From: Azotimanducus sp963663145
Lineage (GTDB): Bacteria; Pseudomonadota; Gammaproteobacteria; Pseudomonadales; Azotimanducaceae
Assembly (NCBI GenBank): GCA_963663145.1
Contig: OY760134.1
Span: forward strand, 2,108,001-2,172,000
DNA: 64,000 nucleotides
Direction of reading: 5' to 3'
Shown here: piece after piece, positions 1 through 7,992 of the stretch
Layout: every line of letters begins with the position of its first letter
How positions within the stretch are numbered: the first letter of the stretch is position 1
Notes under the pieces: model-generated
The model's input: only the letters and a program-made list of their open reading frames with translations
Databases searched by the model: none
Told to the model about the DNA's origin: nothing
Program-made: the position numbers and the translations under genes

Positions 1-167
1 CCTCTTTTTTTTCACCTCCTTTTCTCACCTCGACGCTCGCTCGCATTTTCACTTGTTGAGACGCTACCAAAAACAAGGTTGGACGAGGAGAAATATACCA
101 GAGGTTTTCTCTCTTGTGACCCCCCTGTTTGAGTGGTTTACCCGTCATCCCGCAGTGGGTGTCCTTC

Positions 168-929
168 TTATGTGGGTGTTCGTATCGGCGACCCGAGTCG
201 TCTGCGTACCGCTTCAAGGTCTTCAGGCGTATCAATGCCCGGAGGCACGGGCTCGGGGGATTCAAACGCATGTATGCTGCGCCCGTTCTCAAGCAGGCGT
301 AGTTGCTCAAGCGCCTCGATGCGCTCCAAGGCGCTCGACGGTAACGCCACGAAGTCTTTGAGGGCGGCAATCCTGTACCCGTAAATGCCTATATGCCGCC
401 AATGGCGAAAGCCATCTGGAACGGGATTGCGCCCAAAGGGGAGCGGCGAGCGTGAAAAATACATGGCTCGGTGATGGCGGTCCACCACCATTTTGACGAT
501 GTTGGCGTTAAGGAGCTCAGATTCATCCGATATCTCTTGCATCAGGGTCGCTCTGGCCAATTGCCCTTCCTGCATGCGCTCCGCGAGAAACCGAATGGCG
601 ACGCTCGGCATGCAGGGTTCATCACCCTGAACATTGATCAGAATTTCCTCGTCGGAAAGGGCAAGGCCCAGCGCCACCTCAAGCACCCGGTCAGTTCCGG
701 AAGGGTGGTCTTTGCAAGTGAGTTCGGCGCGAACGCCGTGTGCTCCGCAGGCATCGAGAATGCGCTCGTCGTCACAGGCGACTATCACCCGGCCGGCACC
801 GGAAGCCTGCGCCGTTTGTGCGACGCGGCAAACCATTGGAACGCCCGCGATGTCCGCCAGGGCCTTGGCGGGCAATCGCGTTGACCCATAACGAGCCGGA
901 ATCACCACCGTGAATTTGATATCGCTCAA
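168..929 (-). CDS. kdsB: 3-deoxy-manno-octulosonate cytidylyltransferase (CMP-Kdo synthetase)
   Basis: Activates Kdo with CTP to CMP-Kdo for the inner core of lipopolysaccharide, in the cytoplasm. The 253-residue product has the family's usual length. The N-terminal nucleotide-binding motif VVIPARYGSTRLPAK and the later NVQGDEP and PEDLEAVR motifs are typical of KdsB. The apparent start is TTG (929), placing translation just before the first beta strand. It lies 4 bp downstream of exbD on the same strand, so exbB-exbD-kdsB is probably one operon; clustering of ExbB/D with kdsB is common in Gammaproteobacteria. The motif reads RLPAKAL where many homologues have RLPGKPL, a minor variation. Confidence 0.95.
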   Translation of the reverse strand: MSDIKFTVVIPARYGSTRLPAKALADIAGVPMVCRVAQTAQASGAGRVIVACDDERILDACGAHGVRAELTCKDHPSGTDRVLEVALGLALSDEEILINVQGDEPCMPSVAIRFLAERMQEGQLARATLMQEISDESELLNANIVKMVVDRHHRAMYFSRSPLPFGRNPVPDGFRHWRHIGIYGYRIAALKDFVALPSSALERIEALEQLRLLENGRSIHAFESPEPVPPGIDTPEDLEAVRRRLGSPIRTPT

Positions 930-933
930 CGGC

Positions 934-1341
934 CTAGGGTTCCCGGGTCAGTTGCGCGGCAAGCCGCACCGATTCCACGCCGGCGAGTTTGGCGGCATCG
1001 AGAACCCGCACCACATCGCCGTGATTGGCGGCCTCGTCGGCCTCGAGCAACACCAAACGGTCGTTTGAGGCTTGCGAAAAGAGGTGCTGAAGTTCCGAAC
1101 TGGAGAATTGATCGTTGTCGATAAAGTACCGACCTTGGGCATCCACCACCACGCGAAGAATGGACGGATCGTCGGTTAGTGGCGCCGCGCTTTCCACCTG
1201 CGGTAGTTGAAGCTCGAATGCAAATTCCGGCACCAAACGCGCACTTACCATGAAGAATATGAGCAAGAGCAGCACAACGTCCACCAAGGCGGTGAGTTCG
1301 ATGCGCACCTGCGATCGTCGCTTGGCTTGACCTCGGCTCAC
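934..1341 (-). CDS. exbD: ExbD/TolR-family biopolymer transport protein
   Basis: Small inner-membrane partner of the ExbB channel that converts proton-motive force into energy for outer-membrane transport. The 135-residue protein has a short cytoplasmic N-terminus, one transmembrane helix at about residues 17-38 beginning LTALVDVVLLLL, with the family's conserved membrane aspartate (D in LVDVV), and a periplasmic domain. The GTG start overlaps the exbB stop as GTGA, which implies translational coupling. Whether it serves TonB or another partner cannot be told from the sequence; no tonB is in the window. Confidence 0.9.
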   Translation of the reverse strand: MSRGQAKRRSQVRIELTALVDVVLLLLIFFMVSARLVPEFAFELQLPQVESAAPLTDDPSILRVVVDAQGRYFIDNDQFSSSELQHLFSQASNDRLVLLEADEAANHGDVVRVLDAAKLAGVESVRLAAQLTREP

Positions 1342-1943
1342 CGATCCACCGCCTCTTTCATTCTCACCAATTCACGCGCAGCCGATTCCATCTCGGCGGT
1401 GATGCGCGCGATTCGTCGTTCGAAGTGGTTGTGAAAGAGTAAGGAGGGAATGGCCACGGACAGTCCGGCGGCAGTCGTGACGAGAGCTTGTGAAATGCCT
1501 CCGGCAAGCGATGAAACCTCCGCGCCACTCGCGTTCATGAGTTCCGCGAACACCTCGATCATGCCGAGTACCGTGCCCAAGAGACCGAGCAGCGGCGAAA
1601 TCGCGGCAATCGAACCAAGCCAAGTGAGCGTGTGCTCAAGGCGCAATACGGCCATCTCTATGGCCTCGTTAAGTACATCGCTCATCTCGCCGGCACCCTT
1701 CTCGGAGGCATCCAATCCGCTCATAAGCACGCGCGCAAGTTCGCTCGCACCGAGGCTGGCCTGAGATTCTGAATTGAGCGCTGCGATAGCCCCTGGAAGG
1801 ACCTCGGCGGGCAGTACGCGCGTCCGTGCAAGACTCACCGATCGCTCAATGATAATCGCAAGCGCCGCGACCGAGCACAGCCCTATGGGAACCATCAGGG
1901 GCCCGCCGGAGATCAAGAATTGCAGAAGATCGCCGGTCGGCAA
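1338..1943 (-). CDS. exbB: MotA/TolQ/ExbB proton channel family protein
   Basis: Proton-conducting inner-membrane subunit that works with ExbD. The 201-residue product has a helix near residues 10-36 and two further helices around 110-135 and 150-178, with the conserved ISPLLGLLGTVLGMI segment typical of TolQ/ExbB. The start is TTG at 1943 with GGAG about 9 nt upstream. First gene of the probable exbB-exbD-kdsB operon. The 64 bp between here and the next rightward gene's possible upstream start, or about 180 bp to the preferred start, should hold divergent promoters. Confidence 0.9.
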   Translation of the reverse strand: MPTGDLLQFLISGGPLMVPIGLCSVAALAIIIERSVSLARTRVLPAEVLPGAIAALNSESQASLGASELARVLMSGLDASEKGAGEMSDVLNEAIEMAVLRLEHTLTWLGSIAAISPLLGLLGTVLGMIEVFAELMNASGAEVSSLAGGISQALVTTAAGLSVAIPSLLFHNHFERRIARITAEMESAARELVRMKEAVDR

Positions 1944-2124
1944 GTTAGAGGGCTCCGTGAATGGTTGGTTTCAATCCAAGCACTGGAACACTCCCCCTTA
2001 AGGATGAGTGTTCTCCTTGTTCGTTGGTTGTTTTTGCATTCGGCAAGTATACGCCTCACTTGGGCTCACCCCGAACCTCCAATCATGCGAAACTGAACCT
2101 CGTACGGGGCACCCTGGTTTTTGC

Positions 2125-3198
2125 ATGGGCCACAAGCTGCAAACTCCCGCAAAGGGCCGAGGTGCGCTTTCCAGCATTGAGGGGCGCTTTGAAGCCAATG
2201 TGCTTGTTGAAGATCCGGAGTTCATTCAAGAAGAGGCGCTGCCGAAGATTGAAACCGAGCTCTTTGAAGATAAGGCGCGCTCAATCATCACACGCAACAA
2301 GTCTCCGGACATAGGCTTCGAGCAATCCATCAACGCCTATCGGGGATGTGAACATGGCTGCATCTACTGCTACGCACGGCCCGCACACGCTTATCTGAAT
2401 CTCTCCCCGGGGCTCGACTTCGAGACCAAGCTGTTCTTCAAACCCGATGCGGCGAAACTACTCAAGGCGGAGCTCGCCAAGCCTGCCTACAAGCCAAGTC
2501 CTATCGCCTTGGGTTCCAATACGGACCCTTACCAACCTATCGAACGTCATCTGAAGATCACGCGCGCTTTGCTCGAGGTCTTCGATCAAACCAACCACCC
2601 CTTCACCATCGTCACAAAGAGCACCCTGATTGAACGAGATTTCGAATTGCTCGCGTCCCTGGCCGAGCGTCGGCTGGTCTCCGTGATGGTCAGTGTCACG
2701 ACCCTCGACAATGACCTCAAGCGCATTCTCGAACCGCGCACGCCATCCGGGATGCGACGGGTTCGGGTGATCAAGCGCTTAAGCGATGCCGGCATAGACA
2801 CCGGCGTGTTGGTGGCGCCTGTCATCCCAAGAGTCAATGATCAGGAGATGGAAGCCATCATGGAGGCTTGCAAAGAAGCAGGCGCAGTCCGCGCCGGGTA
2901 CGTGCTCGTGCGTCTGCCGAACGAGGTAAGGCCTTTGTTTGAAGAGTGGCTGCAAGCGCACTTGCCGGACCGTGCCGAGCACGTAATGGCGCTGATTCGC
3001 CAGTGCCACGGCGGAGAGGCCTATGATCCCCGCTTCGGCAAGAGAATGCGCGGAGAGGGTCCGGTCGCGGAACTGATTCAACGGCGATTCGAAATCGCCA
3101 GGCAACGGCTCGGCTTTCTCCCGGAAAGGGCAGATCTCGATGCCACGAAGTTCCGAAAGTCCGCGCTCTCTGGACAAATGGACCTGTTTGAACTCTAG
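2125..3198 (+). CDS. PA0069-family radical SAM protein (SplB-like)
   Basis: Radical S-adenosylmethionine enzyme of the PA0069 group, whose substrate is not established. With the ATG at 2125 the product is 357 residues and opens with KGRGALS, the usual beginning of the family. The iron-sulfur ligands are C75, C79 and C82 in the pattern CX3CX2C (GCEHGCIYCYARP), which is the SplB-type spacing. The frame stays open upstream to about 2008, but those residues do not look conserved. No strong ribosome binding site is visible. It is divergent from exbB and appears to be a single-gene unit. Confidence 0.88.
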   Translation: MGHKLQTPAKGRGALSSIEGRFEANVLVEDPEFIQEEALPKIETELFEDKARSIITRNKSPDIGFEQSINAYRGCEHGCIYCYARPAHAYLNLSPGLDFETKLFFKPDAAKLLKAELAKPAYKPSPIALGSNTDPYQPIERHLKITRALLEVFDQTNHPFTIVTKSTLIERDFELLASLAERRLVSVMVSVTTLDNDLKRILEPRTPSGMRRVRVIKRLSDAGIDTGVLVAPVIPRVNDQEMEAIMEACKEAGAVRAGYVLVRLPNEVRPLFEEWLQAHLPDRAEHVMALIRQCHGGEAYDPRFGKRMRGEGPVAELIQRRFEIARQRLGFLPERADLDATKFRKSALSGQMDLFEL

Positions 3199-3260
3199 AC
3201 ATGCATGTTGCACCGGTCTGCTTCGATTAGCACACAAATTCGTGACCAAAAAACCAGTCC

Positions 3261-3549
3261 CTAGCCAAGGTCGAAGTTTGCATCACCGCCCACTTCGGTT
3301 TCCGAGTCGAAGTCGAAGATATTGAACACATCGAGTCGGACGGTCAGCTCGCCTCCGGCGAAGTGGTATTCAAAGGCGATGCGCGACGCAAACTGATCGG
3401 TGATCTTCCCAAAGCACTCCCGATCGGCGTTCTGATTCTCAAAGCGCTCGCTGCTCAACCCCAAGCGCAGAGTCGCATTGATCGAATCAATCAGCCATTC
3501 ATCTTCAATGTAGAAGGCTGAAGCGATTGCCTCGAAATCACCACCTTAG
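3261..3549 (-). pseudogene. relic of a TonB-dependent outer-membrane receptor C-terminus
   Basis: An open stretch of about 95 codons on the minus strand, entered directly after an in-frame stop and ending at a stop at 3261. It reads like the end of an Oar/CirA-type TonB-dependent receptor: FYIEDEWLIDS and LRLGLSSERFENQ resemble beta-barrel strands of the middle of such barrels, and LTVRLDVFNIFDFDSETE resembles the end. These pieces lie closer together than in an intact barrel, which suggests internal deletion. There is no plausible start, signal peptide or plug domain. The family call is by eye and remains tentative. Confidence 0.5.
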
Positions 3550-3598
3550 CGAAGGCGGGTAGGTCCGGCAACACTCCCCAGACGCTAGTGTGCCATCC

Positions 3599-3628
3599 CG
3601 CAAGTTTCTAGGAGTATTGAAACTTGCG
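3599..3628. repeat. 10-bp perfect inverted repeat upstream of the ABC importer genes
   Basis: CGCAAGTTTC and its exact complement flank a 10-nt loop, 93 bp before the substrate-binding protein gene. It lacks a T-run on either side, so a regulator-binding site or an RNA hairpin in the leader is more likely than a terminator. No function is proven. Confidence 0.4.
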
Positions 3629-3720
3629 AACAAGTTTGAATGGGATTCTCGCGTATGGGCGATGCTAGACTGTGCTGCGTTTCGCTTCACTGGTCAATAC
3701 GCACAAGGAACTCGCAACCC

Positions 3721-4815
3721 ATGACCTCTTTACTTCGATTCCGCCTCAATCCTATCGTCATTGCGATACTGTTGATCGTTAGCGCGATTGCCAACGCCCA
3801 AGATTCTCTCACCGTCGTATCTTGGGGCGGATCTTACGCGAGAGCCTGCGTCGAGGGAATGTTCAAGCCCTTCACCGCCGAAACCGGCATAGAGATCAAG
3901 CTTGAGGACTACAACGGCGGCCTCGCCGAAGTGCGCGCACAGGTGGATGCGGGCGCGGTGCACTGGGATGTCGTGGATGTGGAACTCGCCGACGGGGTGC
4001 GCGGCTGCGATGAGGGGCTGTTCGAACCACTGGAAACTGGCGATTTGTCAAAGGGCGTGGACGGCAGCGCTGCCTCGGATGATTTTTTTCCCGACATGAT
4101 TACCGAGTGCGGCGCCAACCAACTCTTTTATTCCACCGTATACGCCTACAACGCTGCTCGCATAGAGGGTGAGAAGCCAACCACCATTGAAGACTTCTTC
4201 GATCTCGAAAAATTCCCCGGACGCCGCGGCATGCGCCGTTCCCCGGTGGTCAATCTCGAATTCGCGCTCATGGCCGACGGCGTACCAACCGAGGAAGTCT
4301 ATGCCGTGCTTGACACCCGCGCAGGTCTTGAGCGAGCGTTTCGCAAGCTCGACTCGATCAAGGATGACATCGTCTGGTGGGAGGCCGGCGCGCAACCGCC
4401 GCAGATGCTGGCGGACGGCGAAGTGATCATGTCGACCGCCTACAATGGACGGATATTCAATGCCCAGGTGATCGAGGAGCAACCATTCGTCATAGTGTGG
4501 GACGGCCAAGTACTTGACACGGGCTACTTCGCCATACTGACCGATGCACCGAATGTGCAGGCGGCGCGTCAGTTTATCGCGTTCGCTTCGCGACCCGCTT
4601 CGATGGCTGGTATCACCAATCACATTTCTTACGGCCCGACGCGCCGTTCCGCGCAATCCCTGGTGACCAACCACGCACAAACCGGCGAACGCATGGCCCC
4701 GCACCTGCCAACTTTCCCGGCGAACCTAGAACGCGCACTGCAAAACGATTGGCAGTGGTGGAGCGACAATCGCGACGACATGAATATGCGGTTCGCTGCG
4801 TGGCTGGCACTTTGA
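3721..4815 (+). CDS. ABC transporter periplasmic substrate-binding protein, PotD-like
   Basis: Periplasmic receptor of a polyamine-type ABC importer. The preferred ATG at 3721 has AAGGA about 10 nt upstream and gives 364 residues starting with a clear signal peptide (LLRFRLNPIVIAILLIVSA, cleavage near ANA-QD). The mature protein begins LTVVSWGGSYARACVE, the usual first strand of PotD/SpuD-like class D binding proteins. The two permease genes follow at once. The substrate may be spermidine, putrescine or another small cation; the sequence alone does not decide. Confidence 0.87.
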   Translation: MTSLLRFRLNPIVIAILLIVSAIANAQDSLTVVSWGGSYARACVEGMFKPFTAETGIEIKLEDYNGGLAEVRAQVDAGAVHWDVVDVELADGVRGCDEGLFEPLETGDLSKGVDGSAASDDFFPDMITECGANQLFYSTVYAYNAARIEGEKPTTIEDFFDLEKFPGRRGMRRSPVVNLEFALMADGVPTEEVYAVLDTRAGLERAFRKLDSIKDDIVWWEAGAQPPQMLADGEVIMSTAYNGRIFNAQVIEEQPFVIVWDGQVLDTGYFAILTDAPNVQAARQFIAFASRPASMAGITNHISYGPTRRSAQSLVTNHAQTGERMAPHLPTFPANLERALQNDWQWWSDNRDDMNMRFAAWLAL

Positions 4816-4901
4816 CGCAGGTCACGGGACGTGATGCCTTAGCGCTGCGCAATCGATTTCGTTACCTAAGGTGAACGCCGCGCAGGTGCAGGTGTAGTCT
4901 G

Positions 4902-6113
4902 ATGAATGCCTCGCTCTCGCCGAGAACGCGCGCCGTCGGCCTTGCGCTCCCCCTGATGGCGTTCATCGCGGTGACCTTCATCGCGCCCTTGGGCAGCCTG
5001 CTCGTGCGCAGCTTCTACGATGCAGAGGTGGCGGAAATCCTGCCGGAGACCCTATCGGTGCTCGCCGATTGGGATGGACAGGGCACGCCTTCGGAAGCCG
5101 CCTACGCCAGCGTCGCGCATGAACTGACGCAGGCTAGCGAAAACCGCAGGGTCGGCCGGGCCGCAACGCGCATCAACCGCATAGAAAGCGGATTGCGCAG
5201 CGTCATCATCAAGACCCCGCGTCGGCTCGCGCGCGGGGTCGAGGGCGACACCTCCGAACCCGGATATTGGCGCGATGCCCTTGTTGGCATCGATGAGGCC
5301 TGGTCCGAGAACTCGACCTGGCGCGCCATCAACGAAGCCGGCCAGCCCTACACCTTGCGACATTTCTTGAGCGCGGTCGATCTCGAAAGAAGCGCCGACG
5401 GCAGCATCGCCGCCGTGCCGGAGACCTTTCGAATCCACCTGCCGCTCTACCTTCGAACCCTGTGGGTGAGTCTCGGCGTCACCCTACTCTGCCTCTTGAT
5501 CGGCTATCCCATCGCGCATGCCATCGCCCATGCGCCTGCTCGCTGGGCGACAACGCTTCTGATGCTGGTGCTGGTGCCCTTCTGGACATCGCTGCTGGTG
5601 CGCACCACCTCTTGGATCGTGCTGCTGCAGAACCAAGGGGTGATCAACGACATTCTCGTGGCGCTCGGCCTAGTCGCGGAGGAAAATCGGCTCGCGATGG
5701 TCTACAACATGACTGGCACCTTCATCGCCATGACCCACGTACTGCTGCCCTTCATGGTGCTGCCGCTCTATTCGGTCATGCGCTCGATTCCGGCGCGGCA
5801 CATGCAGGCTGCCGCCTCCCTCGGCGCGGCGCCGCTGCAGGCCTTTGGTCGAGTCTATTGGCCTCAGACGCTTCCCGGTGTGGGGGCCGGCTCGCTGCTG
5901 GTGTTCATCCTGGCGATCGGCTACTACATCACACCGGCGCTGGTCGGCGGCCAGAGCGGCCAGTTGATCTCCAACATGATCGCCTATCACATGCAGACCT
6001 CGCTCAACTGGGGCCTGGCGGCCGCGCTGGCCGCGATTCTTCTGCTCGCCGTGATCGGACTCTATGTGCTCTACGACAGAGTGATCGGCATCGACCGGAT
6101 GCGGCTCGGATGA
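4902..6113 (+). CDS. ABC transporter permease, PotB-like
   Basis: Inner-membrane subunit of the polyamine-type importer, 403 residues. One N-terminal helix (residues 10-30) is followed by an unusually long hydrophilic insert of roughly 130 residues before the core helices begin near residue 180. The insert is expected to be periplasmic. The cytoplasmic EAA loop that docks the ATPase is present in AAASLGAAPLQAFGRVYWP. Its stop overlaps the start of the next permease (ATGA), so the two are translationally coupled. PotB proteins without the insert are about 280-300 residues. Confidence 0.88.
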   Translation: MNASLSPRTRAVGLALPLMAFIAVTFIAPLGSLLVRSFYDAEVAEILPETLSVLADWDGQGTPSEAAYASVAHELTQASENRRVGRAATRINRIESGLRSVIIKTPRRLARGVEGDTSEPGYWRDALVGIDEAWSENSTWRAINEAGQPYTLRHFLSAVDLERSADGSIAAVPETFRIHLPLYLRTLWVSLGVTLLCLLIGYPIAHAIAHAPARWATTLLMLVLVPFWTSLLVRTTSWIVLLQNQGVINDILVALGLVAEENRLAMVYNMTGTFIAMTHVLLPFMVLPLYSVMRSIPARHMQAAASLGAAPLQAFGRVYWPQTLPGVGAGSLLVFILAIGYYITPALVGGQSGQLISNMIAYHMQTSLNWGLAAALAAILLLAVIGLYVLYDRVIGIDRMRLG

Positions 6114-6952
6114 CGACTCAAGCAGCGACACCCTTGGGCAGGAAAGTGGGTCGCTACACCTACTTGACCTTCTGTACTTGCGCCTTCGTGTTCTTGGTGG
6201 CACCCATCCTCGTGATCGTGCCCTTGAGCTTCAATGCCGAACCCTACTTCACCTTCACCGAGGGCATGTTGCGCCTCGACCCGGAGGCTTGGTCGCTGCG
6301 CTGGTACGAGAGCATCATTGAAGACGAGCAATGGAGTCGAGCCTTGATCAACAGCCTCGTGATCGGCATCTCGGCAACCATCCTCGCCACCGTGCTCGGC
6401 ACCTTGGCGGCCCTCGGCCTCGCCAATCCCGCCATGCCCGGCAGGCGCGCCGCCATGGGTCTGCTCATCTCGCCGATGATCACCCCCGTGATCATCGTCG
6501 CGGTCGGCATGTTCTTCTTCTACTCCAGGCTCGGCATGACACAGACCCATATCGGCCTCATCCTCGCCCACGCCGCCCTCGGCGCACCCTTCGTGGTCAT
6601 CACAGTGACCGCAACCCTGTCCGGATTCGACCACACCCTCATGCGCGCCGCAGCCAGCCTCGGCGCCGGCCCATTCACGCGATTCCGCCGCATTCAACTG
6701 CCCCTCATCTCCCCAGGCGTGTTCTCCGGAGGCCTATTCGCCTTCGCCGCATCCTTCGACGAGGTGGTTGTGGTGTTGCTCATGGGCGGCATAGACCAAC
6801 GCACCATCCCCCGCCAAATGTGGTCGGGCATCCGCGAGCAAATAAGCCCGACAATCTTGGCCGTGGCGACGCTGCTCATCCTGTTCGCAGTCCTCTTCCT
6901 GTTCACCGTCGAATGGCTCAGAAGAAGATCGTCCGAGCAGTCAAGGAGTTAA
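6110..6952 (+). CDS. ABC transporter permease, PotC-like
   Basis: Second inner-membrane subunit, 280 residues from the ATG at 6110 that overlaps the preceding stop by 4 nt. Six hydrophobic helices are visible, with the EAA-loop motif AAASLGAGPFTRFRRIQLP facing the missing ATPase. The frame is open far upstream, but that part is the antisense-free shadow of the previous gene; MTTQAATPLGRK is the natural start. No ATP-binding subunit follows: the next gene is an unrelated dehydrogenase. Confidence 0.9.
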   Translation: MTTQAATPLGRKVGRYTYLTFCTCAFVFLVAPILVIVPLSFNAEPYFTFTEGMLRLDPEAWSLRWYESIIEDEQWSRALINSLVIGISATILATVLGTLAALGLANPAMPGRRAAMGLLISPMITPVIIVAVGMFFFYSRLGMTQTHIGLILAHAALGAPFVVITVTATLSGFDHTLMRAAASLGAGPFTRFRRIQLPLISPGVFSGGLFAFAASFDEVVVVLLMGGIDQRTIPRQMWSGIREQISPTILAVATLLILFAVLFLFTVEWLRRRSSEQSRS

Positions 6953-6963
6953 AGAAAACAAAT

Positions 6964-6979
6964 GCCCCCTTGAGAGGGC
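6964..6979 (+). terminator. possible weak terminator after the ABC importer genes
   Basis: GCCCCC and GAGGGC can pair (one mismatch) around a TTGA loop, 11 bp after the permease stop, followed by the T-rich but broken run TATTTCCT. The stem is short, so this is a guess from position. Confidence 0.3.
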
Positions 6980-7102
6980 GTATTTCCTCCTCTTGATCTA
7001 TCCAATGGGGTGCATCACTGCGCGTATCACTCCTCCTCTTGCGAATCGGACTTCAAACCCGCATCATGCCGCGTTTGTCATTAGTCGATTGGAGGCTCTC
7101 AA

Positions 7103-7978
7103 TTGGGCAAGCTTGATGGGAAAGTGGCGTTGGTGACTGGTGCGGGGGGTGGCCTTGGGCGCGCGCACTCGCATTTGTTGGCCCAAGAAGGTGCGGCTGT
7201 GGTTGTAAATGACCTTGGGGGTGCGCGCGACGGCACTGGCAGGGGTTCGTCAATGGCGGATCAAGTGGTGAAGGAGATCACCGACTCAGGGGGCAAGGCG
7301 GTCGCGGACCATGGTTCGGTCAGCAGTGAATCGGATGCCGTCGGCATGGTGAACACCGCGTTTGAGCGTTTCGGGCGGCTCGACATCCTCATCAACAACG
7401 CCGGGATTCTGCGCGACAAGTCCTTCAAGAACATGACCAGCGACCTCTGGGATATCGTCGTCGATGTGCATTTGCGCGGTACCTATCTGGTCACCAAGGC
7501 CGCCTGGGATCGACTGATTGAGCAGAACGAGGGCGGTCGCATCATCATGACCAGTTCGACGTCCGGCCTCATCGGCAACTTTGGCCAAACCAATTACGGT
7601 GCCGCAAAGGCGGGGATCGCCGGCTTCATGCGCGTTCTGGCGCTCGAAGGTGCCAAGTACGGAATCACCGTGAACGTGCTGGCCCCAGCCGCATGGTCGA
7701 GGCTCACCGAGGACATCATGCCGTCCGGTGTTGAAGACATGTATGCACCGGAACGCGTTTCCCCGGCAGTCGTCTGGCTGTGCACCGATGAAGCGAAGGA
7801 CGTGACCGGACGCCAATTCTATGTTGCTGGCAATCGCGTAGTATTGCTTTCTTGGCAAACCACCGAGATTGCCGACAAGTCGCATGAAGAGCCAGGCTGG
7901 ACGCTCGACGAAATCAGCGATGCCATGCGTGCCAGCAAGGAATCCTGGCCCAAGCTTTTGAGGCCAATGGAACTCTAG
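7103..7978 (+). CDS. SDR-family dehydrogenase, multifunctional beta-oxidation type
   Basis: NAD(P)-dependent short-chain dehydrogenase, 291 residues. The nucleotide motif TGAGGGLGRAHSH and the following VVVNDLGGARDGTG are characteristic of the 3-hydroxyacyl-CoA dehydrogenase unit of peroxisomal multifunctional enzyme type 2 and its bacterial relatives, so a hydroxyacyl-CoA substrate is likely. Further motifs are NNAGILRDKSF, the catalytic serine in MTSST and the YGAAK catalytic pair. The TTG start at 7103 is chosen because GGAGG lies 7 nt upstream and MGKLDGKVALVTG is the standard opening. Confidence 0.88.
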   Translation: MGKLDGKVALVTGAGGGLGRAHSHLLAQEGAAVVVNDLGGARDGTGRGSSMADQVVKEITDSGGKAVADHGSVSSESDAVGMVNTAFERFGRLDILINNAGILRDKSFKNMTSDLWDIVVDVHLRGTYLVTKAAWDRLIEQNEGGRIIMTSSTSGLIGNFGQTNYGAAKAGIAGFMRVLALEGAKYGITVNVLAPAAWSRLTEDIMPSGVEDMYAPERVSPAVVWLCTDEAKDVTGRQFYVAGNRVVLLSWQTTEIADKSHEEPGWTLDEISDAMRASKESWPKLLRPMEL

Positions 7979-7992
7979 GCCGAACAGCAGAC

